From Pseudomonas sp. BN417 (GTDB lineage: Bacteria > Pseudomonadota > Gammaproteobacteria > Pseudomonadales > Pseudomonadaceae): a stretch of DNA of 64,000 nt. Shown one piece after another: positions 26,608 to 37,871 of the stretch (the first letter of the stretch is position 1; each line of letters starts with the position of its first letter). The stretch is taken from positions 14,007 through 78,006 of the forward strand of contig NZ_SSOJ01000160.1 of NCBI RefSeq assembly GCF_029871205.1, given 5' to 3'. The position numbers and the translations under genes are program-made. The notes below the pieces were generated by a model that was not told where the DNA came from, searched no databases, and worked only from the letters and a program-made list of their open reading frames with translations.

Positions 26608-28197
26608 TCAGACAATCACACCCTGGCTACGCAGGTAGTCGTCATAGGTGCCGCTGAAGTCGGTCACGCCGTTTTCCGACAGCTCGATGATCCGGGTGGC
26701 CAGGGAGCCGACGAACTCGCGGTCGTGGCTGACGAAGACCAGGGTGCCCGGGTAGTTCTCCAGCGCCAGGTTGAGCGCCTCGATGGACTCCATGTCCAGG
26801 TGGTTGGTGGGTTCGTCCATCACCAGCACGTTGGGTTTCTTCAGGATCAGCTTGCCGAACAGCATGCGACCCTGCTCGCCGCCGGAGATCACCTTCACCG
26901 ACTTGAGGATCTCGTCGTTGGAGAACAGCATGCGGCCGAGGGTGCCGCGCACCAGCTGCTCGCCGCCCTGGGTCCACTGGGCCATCCAGTCGAACAGGGT
27001 GACGTCGTCTTCGAAATCATGGGCGTGGTCCTGGGCGTAGTAGCCCAGCTCCGCGCTTTCGGTCCACTTCACGTTGCCGGCGTCCGGCGTCATCTCGCCG
27101 ACCAGGGTGCGCAGCAGGGTGGTCTTGCCGATGCCGTTGGGGCCGATGATGGCCACGCGCTCGCCGGCTTCGATCTGCAGGTCCAGGCCCTTGAACAGTT
27201 GCTTGTCCTCGAAGCCCTTCGCCAGCTTCTCCACGGTCACCGCCTGGCGGTGCAGCTTCTTGTGCTGCTCGAAGCGGATGAAGGGGCTGACGCGGCTGGA
27301 CGGCTTGACCTCGGCCAGCTGGATCTTGTCGATCTGCTTGGCGCGGGAAGTGGCCTGCTTGGCCTTCGAGGCGTTGGCGGAGAAGCGACTGACGAAGGTC
27401 TGCAGCTCGGCGATCTGCGCCTTCTTCTTCGCGTTGTCGGCCAGCAGTTGCTCGCGCGACTGGGTCGCCGCGGTCATGTATTCGTCGTAGTTGCCCGGGA
27501 ACAGGCGCAGCTCGCCGTAGTCCAGGTCCGCCATATGGGTGCACACGCTGTTCAGGAAGTGGCGGTCGTGGGAAATGATGATCATGGTGCTGTTACGCGC
27601 CGTGAGGATGTTTTCCAGCCAGCGGATGGTGTTGATATCCAGGTGGTTGGTCGGCTCGTCCAGCAGCAGCACGTCCGGGTCCGAGAACAGCGCCTGGGCC
27701 AGCAGCACGCGCAGCTTCCAGCCGGGGGCGACTTCGCTCATCGGGCCGAAATGCTGGCTCAGCGGGATGCCCAGGCCAAGCAGCAGCTCACCGGCGCGGG
27801 ATTCGGCGGTGTAGCCGTCCATCTCCGCGAACTCGGTCTCCAGCTCGGCCACGGCCATGCCGTCTTCCTCGCTCATTTCCAGCAGCGAGTAGATACGATC
27901 GCGCTCGGCCTTGACCCGCCACAGCGCCTCGTGCCCCATGATCACGGTGTCGATCACACTGAAGTCTTCGTAGGCGAACTGGTCCTGGCGCAGCTTGCCG
28001 AGGCGCACGTTGGGCTCCAGCATCACCTGGCCACCGGACGGCTCCAGATCACTGCCGAGGATCTTCATGAAAGTCGACTTGCCGCAGCCATTGGCGCCGA
28101 TCAGGCCGTAGCGGTTGCCGTTGCCGAATTTGACGGAAACGTTCTCGAACAGCGGCTTGGGGCCGAACTGCATGGTGATATTGGCGGTGGAGATCAC
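26608..28197 (-). CDS. ABC-F family ATPase (YbiT-like)
   Basis: A 529-residue soluble protein with two ABC ATPase domains and no membrane part. Walker A motifs GANGCGKST and GPNGIGKTT, Walker [15 protein letters not shown] and [13 protein letters not shown], signature SGGEQGR in the second domain. The about 80-residue inter-domain linker (after [13 protein letters not shown]) is the P-site tRNA interaction motif, and an arm insertion is short. ABC-F proteins bind the ribosomal E site and relieve stalling; YbiT-type members are housekeeping and not usually resistance factors. It forms a single-gene unit on the minus strand. Confidence 0.93.
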   Translation of the reverse strand: MISTANITMQFGPKPLFENVSVKFGNGNRYGLIGANGCGKSTFMKILGSDLEPSGGQVMLEPNVRLGKLRQDQFAYEDFSVIDTVIMGHEALWRVKAERDRIYSLLEMSEEDGMAVAELETEFAEMDGYTAESRAGELLLGLGIPLSQHFGPMSEVAPGWKLRVLLAQALFSDPDVLLLDEPTNHLDINTIRWLENILTARNSTMIIISHDRHFLNSVCTHMADLDYGELRLFPGNYDEYMTAATQSREQLLADNAKKKAQIAELQTFVSRFSANASKAKQATSRAKQIDKIQLAEVKPSSRVSPFIRFEQHKKLHRQAVTVEKLAKGFEDKQLFKGLDLQIEAGERVAIIGPNGIGKTTLLRTLVGEMTPDAGNVKWTESAELGYYAQDHAHDFEDDVTLFDWMAQWTQGGEQLVRGTLGRMLFSNDEILKSVKVISGGEQGRMLFGKLILKKPNVLVMDEPTNHLDMESIEALNLALENYPGTLVFVSHDREFVGSLATRIIELSENGVTDFSGTYDDYLRSQGVIV

Positions 28198-28486
28198 AGT
28201 TGAATCCTGGGCTGGCTAGGCGCTCGCGCGCAAAAAGGGCGAGATTGTAGCCTTTTCGATGGGCTTCGGGGGGATCGGTTGTCGGACCGGGGCCTTGTTC
28301 GGCGCAGTCGCGAGAGCGTCGCAAAACCGTCAACTTGCAGCGCTAGCCTGGGCTGGCTTCCACGGCACTCTCAATGCACGTCGCATTGCCCATACCTTCG
28401 CGGTGCAGGCCAACCTGATCAGTTGGTCTTTTTTCTTGGCGTCGCAGGCTTGGAGGGTGTCCGGGTGAATTCAGCCGGAGTACTCC

Positions 28487-28672
28487 ATGGACATCGCGAT
28501 CCACCAGGTTAGCCGCGGCGGCAGGGAAGAATGGCAGGTGGAGGTCCTCGGCATGAAGGTGCCCTTCAGGGACAGGGCCTCGGCCCTGGCGTTCGCCGTC
28601 AGGCTGCAGGAGCGGGTCGAGGCGCCCCATTGGTTGCCGGGCCTGGAGCAGCAGAAGTGCACGGAAGACTGA
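28487..28672 (+). CDS. Small conserved-looking hypothetical protein
   Basis: A 61-residue acidic/basic mixed soluble peptide (MDIAIHQVSRGGREEWQVEV, VPFRDRASALAFAVRLQERV) with a DUF2188-like pattern of two strands and a helix. GGAG lies 8 bases before the ATG. Codon use is like neighbouring genes. No function is known. The 289 bases upstream, back to the ABC-F gene start, show no gene and no repeat. Confidence 0.55.
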   Translation: MDIAIHQVSRGGREEWQVEVLGMKVPFRDRASALAFAVRLQERVEAPHWLPGLEQQKCTED

Positions 28673-28760
28673 GGTGCCCGCGCCTTGTCGTTTTCGGCTA
28701 TTGCCTGCGAGGGGGCCACTGCGGCAAGAATGTGCCTTCGGGACCAGCAGGAGACGGCAT

Positions 28761-29060
28761 GTGAAGAAGACTCGGATTTTCGCTGCATTGGCCTTGCAGG
28801 CCTGCGCCTTCGCAGCGCTGGCGGGGGAGTGGCCGCCCGGGGGCGGCGAGAAATTCACCCAGGAGTGCGTGACCAGCGCCGCGCGGCAGGTCCCGCAGGA
28901 CAAGGCGGTCGCCTACTGCACGTGCTCCAACGGCATGATGCAGGAGGCGTTCACCTCCCAGCAGCTGGTGGGGGTCACCGAAGGTCGGAAGCCGACCGCG
29001 GACGAACTGACGGTCCTGACCGATATCTCGCGTTCCTGCGCACGGGAAACGCTGCAGTGA
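28761..29060 (+). CDS. Exported small cysteine-containing protein, GTG start
   Basis: A 99-residue frame. The GTG at 28761 is chosen because AGGAG lies 6 bases before it and because it puts a good signal peptide (KKTRIFAALALQACAFAALA) at the N-terminus. The mature part, about 79 residues, has four Cys (EC, YCTC, SC) probably paired in the periplasm, and a helix-rich pattern (AARQVPQDKAVAYCTCSNGM). No family recognised. It follows the small ORF at 28487 by 88 bases. Confidence 0.65.
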   Translation: MKKTRIFAALALQACAFAALAGEWPPGGGEKFTQECVTSAARQVPQDKAVAYCTCSNGMMQEAFTSQQLVGVTEGRKPTADELTVLTDISRSCARETLQ

Positions 29061-29138
29061 AACGGCAATAGAAGCGTCACATATCCGCTCTAGAATGGGC
29101 ACTGCGCCACGGACGGTGCCCATCTCCCTGCAGATGAC

Positions 29139-29417
29139 TCATTCCCGGAAGAATACCTGCACCAGGTGATAGCCGAACTGGCTCTTCACCGGGCCATGGA
29201 CGACCCGTACGGGCTTCTTGAAGATCACCTGATCGATCACCCGCACCATCTGGCCGGGGCGGACTTCGCCCAGATCGCCGCCGCGCTTGGCGGAAGGGCA
29301 GATGGAATGCTTCTTTGCCAGGACGGCGAAGTCCTCGCCATTGGCCAGGCGCTTCTTCAGTTGTTCGGCTTCCGCCTCGGTCTTGACCAGGATGTGGCGG
29401 GCAAGTGCCTTGGCCAT
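29139..29417 (-). CDS. ppiC: Parvulin-type peptidyl-prolyl isomerase PpiC
   Basis: A 92-residue single-domain parvulin, the usual length of cytoplasmic PpiC. ARHILVKTEAEAEQL at the N-terminus, GGDLGEVRPGQMV in the centre and VHGPVKSQFGYHLVQVF at the C-terminus give the catalytic His pair and the Cys (SICPS) typical for the family. It catalyses cis/trans isomerisation of prolyl bonds. No signal peptide. It is convergent with the small exported-protein gene and divergent from the PilT/PilU-like gene. Confidence 0.95.
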   Translation of the reverse strand: MAKALARHILVKTEAEAEQLKKRLANGEDFAVLAKKHSICPSAKRGGDLGEVRPGQMVRVIDQVIFKKPVRVVHGPVKSQFGYHLVQVFFRE

Positions 29418-29536
29418 GGGATTTCCTCTTGGACTGTGGAACGGTTCATTGTGCCAGCATGGCCAGCCGCCATACAGTTGCCGGCCTATAATCCGCTGCG
29501 CGGATGCAACGACCCCACATTGGATGCGGATGCCCC

Positions 29537-30733
29537 ATGGACCTTTCCTCGATGCTGAAAATCCTGGCCACCCAGGATGGTTCCGACCTCTACCTGTCCA
29601 CCGGTGCGCCGCCTTGCGCCAAGTTTAATGGCGTGCTCAAGCCTCTCAGCAACGAGCCGATGCGGGCCGGCGACGTGGCCCGGATCGCCGAGTCCGTCAT
29701 GGATGCCGAGCAGCGCGCCGAGTTCGACAAAGAGCTGGAAATGAACCTGGCGATCTCGCTGCCGAACATCGGTCGTTTCCGCATCAACATCTTCCGCCAG
29801 CGCAACGAGGTTTCCATCGTCGCGCGGAACATCAAGCTGGATATCCCGCGCTTCGAGGACCTCAAGCTGCCCGAGGTGCTGCTCAAAATGGTGATGGAGA
29901 AGCGCGGCCTGGTGCTCTTCGTCGGTGGTACCGGCTCCGGCAAGTCCACCTCCCTGGCGGCGCTGATCGACTACCGCAATCGCAACAGCGGCGGCCATAT
30001 CATCACCATCGAGGACCCGGTGGAGTACGTGCACCGGCACAAGAAATCCATCATCAACCAGCGCGAGGTGGGGGTGGACACCCGCAGTTTCCACGCCGCG
30101 CTGAAGAACACCCTGCGCCAGGCGCCGGACGTGATCCTGATCGGTGAGATCCGCGACCGCGAGACGATGGAGCACGCCCTGGCGTTCGCCGACACCGGCC
30201 ACCTGGCCATCTCCACCCTGCACGCCAACAACGCCAACCAGGCGCTGGACCGCATCATCAACTTCTTCCCCGAGGAGCGCCGCCCGCAGCTGCTCAACGA
30301 CCTGGGCAACAACCTCAAGGCCTTCGTTTCCCAGCGCCTGGTGCGCACCCAGGACGGCAAGCGCCGCGCCGCGGTGGAAGTGCTGCTGGGCACCTCCACC
30401 ATCAGCGACCTGATCAAACGCGGTGAATTCCACTCCATCAAGGAAATCATGGAAAAGTCCCGCGGCCTGGGGATGCAGACCTTCGACCAGGCGCTGTTCG
30501 ACCTGGTGGTGGAGGGCGCCATTCCCGAAGAGGAGGCGATCAAGAACGCCGATTCGGCGAACAACCTGCGCCTGAAGCTCAAGCTGTACCGGGAAGACCC
30601 CGCAGCCCAGCCAGCGGCGGCCGCCGCTGCGCCGGCCGCAGCACCGGCTCGCACCCAGGATGCTGGCTGGGGTACGGAGCTTAAGCTGGAGGAGCTGGAG
30701 GAGGATGAGCCGGAGGAACCGGGGCTGCGCTAG
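29537..30733 (+). CDS. PilT/PilU-family type IV pilus retraction ATPase
   Basis: A 398-residue hexameric secretion ATPase. Walker A GGTGSGKST, Asp box IITIEDPVEYVH, Walker B ILIGEIRDRETMEHAL and His box GHLAISTLHANNA are intact. It is closer to PilU than PilT in the N-terminal part (SSMLKILATQDGSDLYLSTG) and in ending about 30 residues beyond the core. The tail is unusual: an Ala/Pro-rich linker (AAAAAAPAAAPART) then an acidic end (LEELEEDEPEEPG). It is a lone gene with no pilT partner, unlike the classical pilTU pair, so it may be an accessory third paralogue. AUG 29537 was chosen over an upstream start because it gives the family N-terminus. Confidence 0.88.
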   Translation: MDLSSMLKILATQDGSDLYLSTGAPPCAKFNGVLKPLSNEPMRAGDVARIAESVMDAEQRAEFDKELEMNLAISLPNIGRFRINIFRQRNEVSIVARNIKLDIPRFEDLKLPEVLLKMVMEKRGLVLFVGGTGSGKSTSLAALIDYRNRNSGGHIITIEDPVEYVHRHKKSIINQREVGVDTRSFHAALKNTLRQAPDVILIGEIRDRETMEHALAFADTGHLAISTLHANNANQALDRIINFFPEERRPQLLNDLGNNLKAFVSQRLVRTQDGKRRAAVEVLLGTSTISDLIKRGEFHSIKEIMEKSRGLGMQTFDQALFDLVVEGAIPEEEAIKNADSANNLRLKLKLYREDPAAQPAAAAAAPAAAPARTQDAGWGTELKLEELEEDEPEEPGLR

Positions 30734-30759
30734 GCCGTTCCGGGGGGCACTGCCTGCTT

Positions 30760-30857
30760 TGTGGGGGTGAATTCATTCGCTAACCGGACCGAAGGTTCGG
30801 CCTGCTGGTCCCTGGGGGGCAGCTTCGCCGCCCATCGCGAATGAATTCGCCCCCACA
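30760..30857. repeat. 97-bp palindromic repeat, copy 4
   Basis: TGTGGGGGTGAATTCATTCG at the left (one change, GGGTGA) and GCGAATGAATTCGCCCCCAC at the right. It starts 27 bases after the PilT/PilU-like gene. Confidence 0.9.
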
Positions 30858-30981
30858 GGTAAAGCCGGGACATGCGCATTGAATAGCCTGTATGGCCAAA
30901 TTTAATTCCCGCTGTACATGGCCCCTGTGTCCCGCTGCGCATAGATTCGCTCCATGCACCAAACCGATCCGGGAGGTCGTG

Positions 30982-31578
30982 ATGCGTATCGCTGTTCTGA
31001 CGTTCGAAGGCTTCAACGAGCTGGATTCATTTGTTGCCGCCGGGCTGCTCAACCGCATGCGCGGACAGGGCTGGCAGGCGGAGATCACCGCGCCCAGCGA
31101 ATGGGTCACCTCGATGAATGGTGTACGGGTCCAGGCCCAACAGCCGCTGGAGTTCGCCAATGCCGCCGACGTGGTGCTGTTCGGCAGCGGCATCCTGACC
31201 CGCGACATCGCCCAGGACCGCGGCATCCTCGATCGCCTGCGCCTGGACCCCTCGCGCCAGCTGATCGGCTCCCAGTGCTCCGGCGCCTTGCTGATGGCCA
31301 AGCTCGGCCTGCTCGGCAGCCTGCCGGCCTGTACCGACCTGACCACCAAGCCCTGGGTGATCGAGGCCGGCGTGCAGGTGCTGGACCAGCCGTTCTACGC
31401 TTCGGGCAACCTGGCCACCGCTGGCGGCTGCCTGTCCGCGCCCTATCTCGCGGCCTGGGTGATCGCCAAGTTGGCCGGTGAGGATGCCTGCGCCACGGCG
31501 CTGCACTACGTGGCGCCGGTGGGGGAGAAGGAGGCGTACATGGAGCACGCATTGGGCGTGGTGCGGCCGTATCTCTAG
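30982..31578 (+). CDS. DJ-1/PfpI family protein
   Basis: A 198-residue cytoplasmic protein of the class-I glutamine-amidotransferase-like DJ-1/PfpI superfamily. The nucleophile elbow is IGSQCSGALLMAKLG (C99), with the acidic partner in FEGFNELD (E13). Members are glyoxalase III/deglycase-like, chaperones, or regulators such as the AraC-fused group; the family cannot be narrowed from the sequence alone. GGGAGG precedes the start. A palindromic repeat follows 17 bases after the stop. Confidence 0.88.
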   Translation: MRIAVLTFEGFNELDSFVAAGLLNRMRGQGWQAEITAPSEWVTSMNGVRVQAQQPLEFANAADVVLFGSGILTRDIAQDRGILDRLRLDPSRQLIGSQCSGALLMAKLGLLGSLPACTDLTTKPWVIEAGVQVLDQPFYASGNLATAGGCLSAPYLAAWVIAKLAGEDACATALHYVAPVGEKEAYMEHALGVVRPYL

Positions 31579-31595
31579 GCAGAGACCGCTTTCCT

Positions 31596-31693
31596 TGTGG
31601 GGGCGATTTCAATCGCTAAGGGCAGCGAAGCTGCCCCCAGGAAGGCCCAAGGCCGAACCTTCGGTCCGGTTAGCGAATGAATTCGCCCCCACA
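31596..31693. repeat. 97-bp palindromic repeat, copy 5
   Basis: TGTGGGGGCGATTTCAATCG at the left and GCGAATGAATTCGCCCCCAC at the right, with inner GGCCGAACCTTCGGTCCGG. It lies between the convergent DJ-1 and aacS genes. Confidence 0.92.
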
Positions 31694-31719
31694 GGGCAGT
31701 GCCCCACAAGGGAGTCGCA

Positions 31720-33675
<1,956 letters not shown>

Positions 33676-33736
33676 CTGCGCATCCTCATTCTGCGTGTCT
33701 TGGTTCGACCGGCTGCTTTTCAGCATAGGCCCTGCC

Positions 33737-34645
33737 TCAGGCCGCGGGCAGGTCGAGCCGGTTCCAGTCGCGCACGTGCAGCAGCACGTCGGCGAGCGCC
33801 TGGGCGGCGGCGGAGAGCTTGTGCTCGGCCAGCCGCAGCAGCCCTACCCGGCGCTCCACCTGGGGTCCGTGGAGGGCGATGCAGCGGGCCCCGAGCTCCT
33901 CCATCTGCTGGATGCACAGGCTGGGCACAGCGCTGACGCCCAGCCCCTGGGCGACCATCCGGCCCACGGTCACCAACTGGTGGCTCTCGAAGGCCACCGG
34001 GAGTCGGCCGTGCTGCGCAGCGATGCTTTCCTCCAGCAGCAGGCGCACCGCCGACGGCCGCTGCAGGGTGATGAAGTTGCCTTGCAGCAGCTCCGCCCAG
34101 CTCACCTCGGTGCGCTGGGCCAGCTCGCAATCGGCCGGCACCACGGCGACGAAGCGGTCGGTGTAGAAGGGCGTGAAGTCCAGACCATCAAGGGAATCCG
34201 GCTCCAGGGCGATGCCGATTTCCACCCGGCGGTTGCGCACCATCTCCAGCACCTGCTCGTTGATCACGTCGTGCACCGCTACGTTGACCTTGGGATGGCG
34301 GTCGCGGAAGGCCTTGAGCACCACCGGCAGCAGGTTGCCGGCGAAGGAGGGCATGGCGGCGATGGAAACCTTGCCGAGCTGCAGCGTGAAGTGCTGGCGC
34401 AGTAGCTCCTCGGCATTGTCCCAGTCGGCCAGGAGGCGCCGGGCGATGGGCAGCAGGGTCTCGCCTTCGGGCGTCAGGGCGACGCTACGGGTGGTGCGCA
34501 CCAGCAGCTGGCCGCCGAGGGATTCCTCCAGGTTCTTGATTGCCAGGCTCAGCGCTGGTTGGGAGAGGTGCAGCCGCTCGCAGGCCTGGGCGAAGCTCAG
34601 GCTCTGGGCCACGGCAAGGAAGGCGCGCAGCTGTTTGACGGTCAT
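33737..34645 (-). CDS. dhcR: LysR-family regulator of the dhcAB genes
   Basis: A 302-residue [23 protein letters not shown] and [20 protein letters not shown] form the DNA-binding domain; [20 protein letters not shown] begins the effector domain. It is divergent from dhcA (124-base gap) and upstream of aacS on the same strand, the arrangement of PA1998 (DhcR), which is known to activate dhcAB in response to carnitine or ketone-body catabolites. The AT-rich divergent gap is its probable binding region. Confidence 0.88.
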   Translation of the reverse strand: MTVKQLRAFLAVAQSLSFAQACERLHLSQPALSLAIKNLEESLGGQLLVRTTRSVALTPEGETLLPIARRLLADWDNAEELLRQHFTLQLGKVSIAAMPSFAGNLLPVVLKAFRDRHPKVNVAVHDVINEQVLEMVRNRRVEIGIALEPDSLDGLDFTPFYTDRFVAVVPADCELAQRTEVSWAELLQGNFITLQRPSAVRLLLEESIAAQHGRLPVAFESHQLVTVGRMVAQGLGVSAVPSLCIQQMEELGARCIALHGPQVERRVGLLRLAEHKLSAAAQALADVLLHVRDWNRLDLPAA

Positions 34646-34692
34646 TTATTTGCCTTTCTTATTAATTGTTAGGAAAAACAAACTTAACAAAT
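34646..34692. promoter_or_regulatory. AT-rich promoter/operator region between dhcR and dhcA
   Basis: TTATTTGCCTTTCTTATTAA followed by TTGTTAGGAAAAACAAACTT is strikingly AT-rich against its surroundings. It contains TTAATTGTTA and AACTTAACAA half-sites with T-N11-A spacing and is the likely divergent promoter and DhcR site. Confidence 0.5.
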
Positions 34693-34769
34693 CAGTCGGG
34701 AGGGGAGAAGCTCTGGACCACTCAAGGCGGCAACCCCGCCAACGCGAAAACTACAAGAGGCGCAACAGC

Positions 34770-35468
34770 ATGAGTGGACTCGACAAGCGAGTAGGCAGCT
34801 ACGAGGAAGCCCTGGCCGGGCTGACCGACAACATGACCGTCCTGGCTGGCGGCTTCGGCATCTGCGGCATCCCCGAGAACCTCATCGCCGAAATCCGCCG
34901 CCGTGGCGTCAAGGGGCTCACCGTGGTCTCCAACAACTGCGGCATCGATGGCTTTGGCCTCGGCGTACTGCTGGAAGACCGCCAGATCCGCAAGATGGTC
35001 GCCTCCTACGTCGGCGAAAACGCCTTGTTCGAGAAACAGCTGCTCAGCGGTGAGCTGGAGGTCGAACTGACTCCCCAGGGCACCCTGGCCGAGAAACTCC
35101 GCGCTGGCGGCGCCGGCATCCCGGCTTTCTTCACCGCCACCGGCTATGGCACCCCGATCGCCGACGGCAAGGAAGTACGCGAGTTCAACGGTCGCCATTA
35201 CATCCTCGAGCCGTCCATCACCGGTGACTTCGCCATCGTCAAGGGCTGGAAGGCCGACCATTTCGGCAACGTGATCTACCGCCACACCGCGCAGAACTTC
35301 AACCCGCTGGCGGCCACCGCCGGCCGTATCACCGTGGTCGAGGTGGAGGAGATCGTCGAGCCAGGTGAACTGGACCCGGCCCAGATCCACACCCCCGGCA
35401 TCTACGTGGACCGCGTCATCTGCGGCACCTTCGAGAAACGTATCGAGAAGCGGACCGTCCGCTCCTGA
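34770..35468 (+). CDS. dhcA: 3-ketoacid/dehydrocarnitine CoA-transferase subunit A
   Basis: A 232-residue alpha subunit of a SCOT-like CoA-transferase. The glycine-rich oxyanion/CoA region [16 protein letters not shown] and the [12 protein letters not shown] stretch are typical, as is the final [15 protein letters not shown]. With subunit B it moves CoA between succinyl-CoA (or acetyl-CoA) and acetoacetate or dehydrocarnitine. It is the first gene of the dhcAB-atoB-atoE run; GAGG precedes the start and subunit B follows after 30 bases. DhcA/B naming follows P. aeruginosa PA1999-PA2000; an ato/sco name would be equally valid. Confidence 0.93.
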   Translation: MSGLDKRVGSYEEALAGLTDNMTVLAGGFGICGIPENLIAEIRRRGVKGLTVVSNNCGIDGFGLGVLLEDRQIRKMVASYVGENALFEKQLLSGELEVELTPQGTLAEKLRAGGAGIPAFFTATGYGTPIADGKEVREFNGRHYILEPSITGDFAIVKGWKADHFGNVIYRHTAQNFNPLAATAGRITVVEVEEIVEPGELDPAQIHTPGIYVDRVICGTFEKRIEKRTVRS

Positions 35469-35498
35469 CCACGACAAGAAGAATTCGAGGAAATCGAC

Positions 35499-36155
35499 AT
35501 GGCACTGACCCGCGAACAAATGGCCCAGCGCGTGGCCCGCGAACTGAAGGACGGCTACTACGTGAACCTGGGCATCGGCATCCCGACCCTGGTGGCCAAC
35601 TACGTACCCGAAGGCATGCAGGTGATGCTGCAGTCCGAAAACGGCCTGCTCGGCATGGGCGCCTTCCCCACGGAAGACGAGGTTGACGCCGATATGATCA
35701 ACGCCGGCAAGCAGACCGTCACCGCGGTCAAGGGCGCTTCGATCTTCTCCTCCGCCGAGTCCTTCGCCATGATCCGTGGCGGCCACGTCGACCTGACCGT
35801 GCTCGGTGCCTTCGAGGTGGACGTCCAGGGCAACATCGCCTCCTGGATGATCCCCGGCAAGCTGGTCAAGGGCATGGGCGGCGCCATGGACCTGGTGGCC
35901 GGCGCGGACAACATCATCGTCACCATGACCCACGCCTCCAAGGACGGCGAGTCCAAGCTGCTGGATCGCTGTGAACTGCCGCTGACCGGCGCCGGCTGCA
36001 TCCGCAAGGTGCTCACCGACCTGGCCTACCTGGAGATCGAGAATGGCGCCTTCATCCTGCGCGAAACCGCGCCGGGGGTGAGCATTGCCGAGATCGCCGA
36101 GAAGACCGCCGGCCGCCTGATCGTCCCCGACGACGTGGTCGAAATGACCTTCTGA
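35499..36155 (+). CDS. dhcB: 3-ketoacid/dehydrocarnitine CoA-transferase subunit B
   Basis: A 218-residue beta subunit. It carries the catalytic glutamate in QSENGLLGMG (E47), which forms the acyl-glutamyl-CoA intermediate, and the GGHVDLTVLGAFEVD and WMIPGKLVKGMGGAMDL family blocks. It works as a heteromer with DhcA. A GAGG stretch lies before the start. After the stop, a GC hairpin followed by six T (36170-36216) and a dispersed repeat come before atoB, so atoB may be partly uncoupled from dhcAB. Confidence 0.94.
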   Translation: MALTREQMAQRVARELKDGYYVNLGIGIPTLVANYVPEGMQVMLQSENGLLGMGAFPTEDEVDADMINAGKQTVTAVKGASIFSSAESFAMIRGGHVDLTVLGAFEVDVQGNIASWMIPGKLVKGMGGAMDLVAGADNIIVTMTHASKDGESKLLDRCELPLTGAGCIRKVLTDLAYLEIENGAFILRETAPGVSIAEIAEKTAGRLIVPDDVVEMTF

Positions 36156-36169
36156 TTGCTCTGCCGCTC

Positions 36170-36216
36170 TGGAGGAGGCCACCACGCATGGCGCTCCTCC
36201 GGCGCGGTTTTTTGGT
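36170..36216 (+). terminator. Hairpin with T run between dhcB and atoB
   Basis: GAGGAGGCC and GGCGCTCCTC form an imperfect stem around ACCACGCAT, and GGCGCGGTTTTTTGG follows. It could be a terminator or attenuator that lowers atoB expression relative to dhcAB. Confidence 0.5.
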
Positions 36217-36219
36217 TTT

Positions 36220-36319
36220 GTAGGATGGGTGGAGCGGAGCGATACCCATCATTCGTCCTTTGGCCCTGGTTTGTTGGGTTTCGCTTCGCTCAAGCGGAAC
36301 GCCGCCCGCACCAACCTAC
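36220..36319. repeat. GTAGG...CCTAC intergenic repeat, copy d (composite)
   Basis: Left half GTAGGATGGGTGGAGCGGAG with GATACCCATC; right half GTTGGGTTTCGCTTCGCTCA ... CCAACCTAC. The two halves are of different sub-families (ATGGG and TTGGG), so the element looks hybrid. Confidence 0.7.
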
Positions 36320-36349
36320 GGGGCCGTGCCGTTTTCAGGAGTTCCAGAG

Positions 36350-37528
36350 ATGCAAGACGTCGTTATCGTCGCCGCCACCCGCACCGCCATCGGCAGCTTC
36401 CAGGGCGCCCTGGCCAACATTCCCGCCCACGAGCTGGGCGCTGCGGTGATCCGCCAGTTGCTGGCGCAAACCGGCCTGAAGGGCGAGCAGGTCGATGAGG
36501 TCATCCTCGGCCAGGTGCTCACCGCCGGCAGCGGCCAGAACCCGGCGCGCCAGGCCGCCGTCCTCGCCGGCCTGCCCCATGCGGTGCCGGCCATGACCCT
36601 GAACAAGCTCTGCGGCTCCGGCCTCAAGGCCCTGCACCTGGGCATCCAGGCCATCCGCTGCGGCGACGCCGAGGTAATCATCGCTGGCGGCCAGGAGAGC
36701 ATGAGCCTGGCCCCTTACATCCTGCCAGCTGCCCGTACCGGCATGCGAATGGGCCACGCCAAGGCGCTGGACACCATGATCCACGACGGCCTGACCGATG
36801 CCTTCAACGATTACCACATGGGCGTGACTGCCGAGAACCTGGTGGAGAAGTACGGTCTCACCCGCGAGCAGCAGGACGCCTTCGCCGCCGCTTCCCAGCA
36901 GAAGGCCGCCGCCGCCATCGAGGCCGGGCGCTTCCAGGACGAGATCACCCCGATCCTGATCCCGCAGCGCAAGGGCGAGCCCGTTGCCTTCGATACCGAC
37001 GAAGGTCCGCGCGCCGGCACCACTGCCGAATCCCTGGCCAAGCTCAAACCGGCGTTCAAGAAGGACGGCAGCGTCACCGCCGGCAACGCCTCCACCCTCA
37101 ACGACGGCGCCGCCGCCGTGGTGCTGATGAGCGCCGCCAAGGCCGAGGCCCTGGGCCTGCCGGTGTTGGCGAGGATCAAGGGCTACGCCAATTCCGGCGT
37201 CGATCCGGCGATCATGGGCATCGGCCCGGTGACCGCCACCCGCCGCTGCCTGGAGAAGGCCGGCTGGAGCCTGGACGAGCTGGACCTGATCGAAGCCAAC
37301 GAAGCCTTCGCCGCCCAGTCCCTGTCGGTGGGCAAGGAGCTGGGTTGGGACATGGCCAAGGTCAACGTCAACGGTGGCGCCATCGCCCTCGGCCACCCCA
37401 TCGGCGCCTCCGGCTGCCGCGTGCTGGTGACCCTGCTGCACGAGATGATCAAGCGCGACGCGAAGAAGGGCCTGGCGACCCTGTGCATCGGCGGTGGCAT
37501 GGGCGTAGCCCTGGCCGTCGAGCGCTAA
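36350..37528 (+). CDS. atoB: Acetyl-CoA acetyltransferase (thiolase II)
   Basis: A 392-residue biosynthetic/ketone-body-type thiolase. The nucleophile C88 is in [12 protein letters not shown]; the His and second Cys are in [17 protein letters not shown] and [10 protein letters not shown]. It cleaves acetoacetyl-CoA from DhcAB or AacS to two acetyl-CoA. CAGGAG lies before the start codon. Same order as PA2001 in P. aeruginosa. The stop is followed by another GTAGGGTGG element. Confidence 0.95.
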   Translation: MQDVVIVAATRTAIGSFQGALANIPAHELGAAVIRQLLAQTGLKGEQVDEVILGQVLTAGSGQNPARQAAVLAGLPHAVPAMTLNKLCGSGLKALHLGIQAIRCGDAEVIIAGGQESMSLAPYILPAARTGMRMGHAKALDTMIHDGLTDAFNDYHMGVTAENLVEKYGLTREQQDAFAAASQQKAAAAIEAGRFQDEITPILIPQRKGEPVAFDTDEGPRAGTTAESLAKLKPAFKKDGSVTAGNASTLNDGAAAVVLMSAAKAEALGLPVLARIKGYANSGVDPAIMGIGPVTATRRCLEKAGWSLDELDLIEANEAFAAQSLSVGKELGWDMAKVNVNGGAIALGHPIGASGCRVLVTLLHEMIKRDAKKGLATLCIGGGMGVALAVER

Positions 37529-37540
37529 GCATTCTGGTTT

Positions 37541-37637
37541 GTAGGGTGGACAGCGCTTTTCTGTCCACCACGCGGACTTGAATCGAAAAAACCGGGTTCC
37601 CGGATTGGTGGAAATCGCTTCGCGATTTTCACCCTAC
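37541..37637. repeat. GTAGG...CCTAC intergenic repeat, copy e
   Basis: GTAGGGTGGACAGCGCTTTT at the left and CGATTTTCACCCTAC at the right, with inner AATCGCTTCGCGATT hairpin. It is followed by about 230 bases before atoE that hold no convincing gene; a 60-codon frame at 37693-37875 overlaps the atoE start and is rejected. Confidence 0.75.
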
Positions 37638-37871
37638 GAGGAACACCGAAAAGGGTGGACAACGTATCCACCCACGCAAGGTCATCACGCACGTGCCCAA
37701 GGCCGAAAGGCTGCGGGACTCGGACTTCGCCACGCCCGGTCACGGGTGTGGCGTCGTCGTTTCAGACAGAAAGAGGGCACAAGACCCTCGGTTTCGTTTC
37801 AAGACCACTGTCCCGGTACCCGGCTGCGGCTGGGTGATTGCCGATAAGAATAAAACTCCCGAGGTAACCCG

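Noticed and set aside
26427-31700. Possible CRISPR array from regularly spaced 97-bp elements
   Set aside because: Copies are thousands of bases apart, palindromic and with no unique spacers; they are dispersed intergenic repeats.
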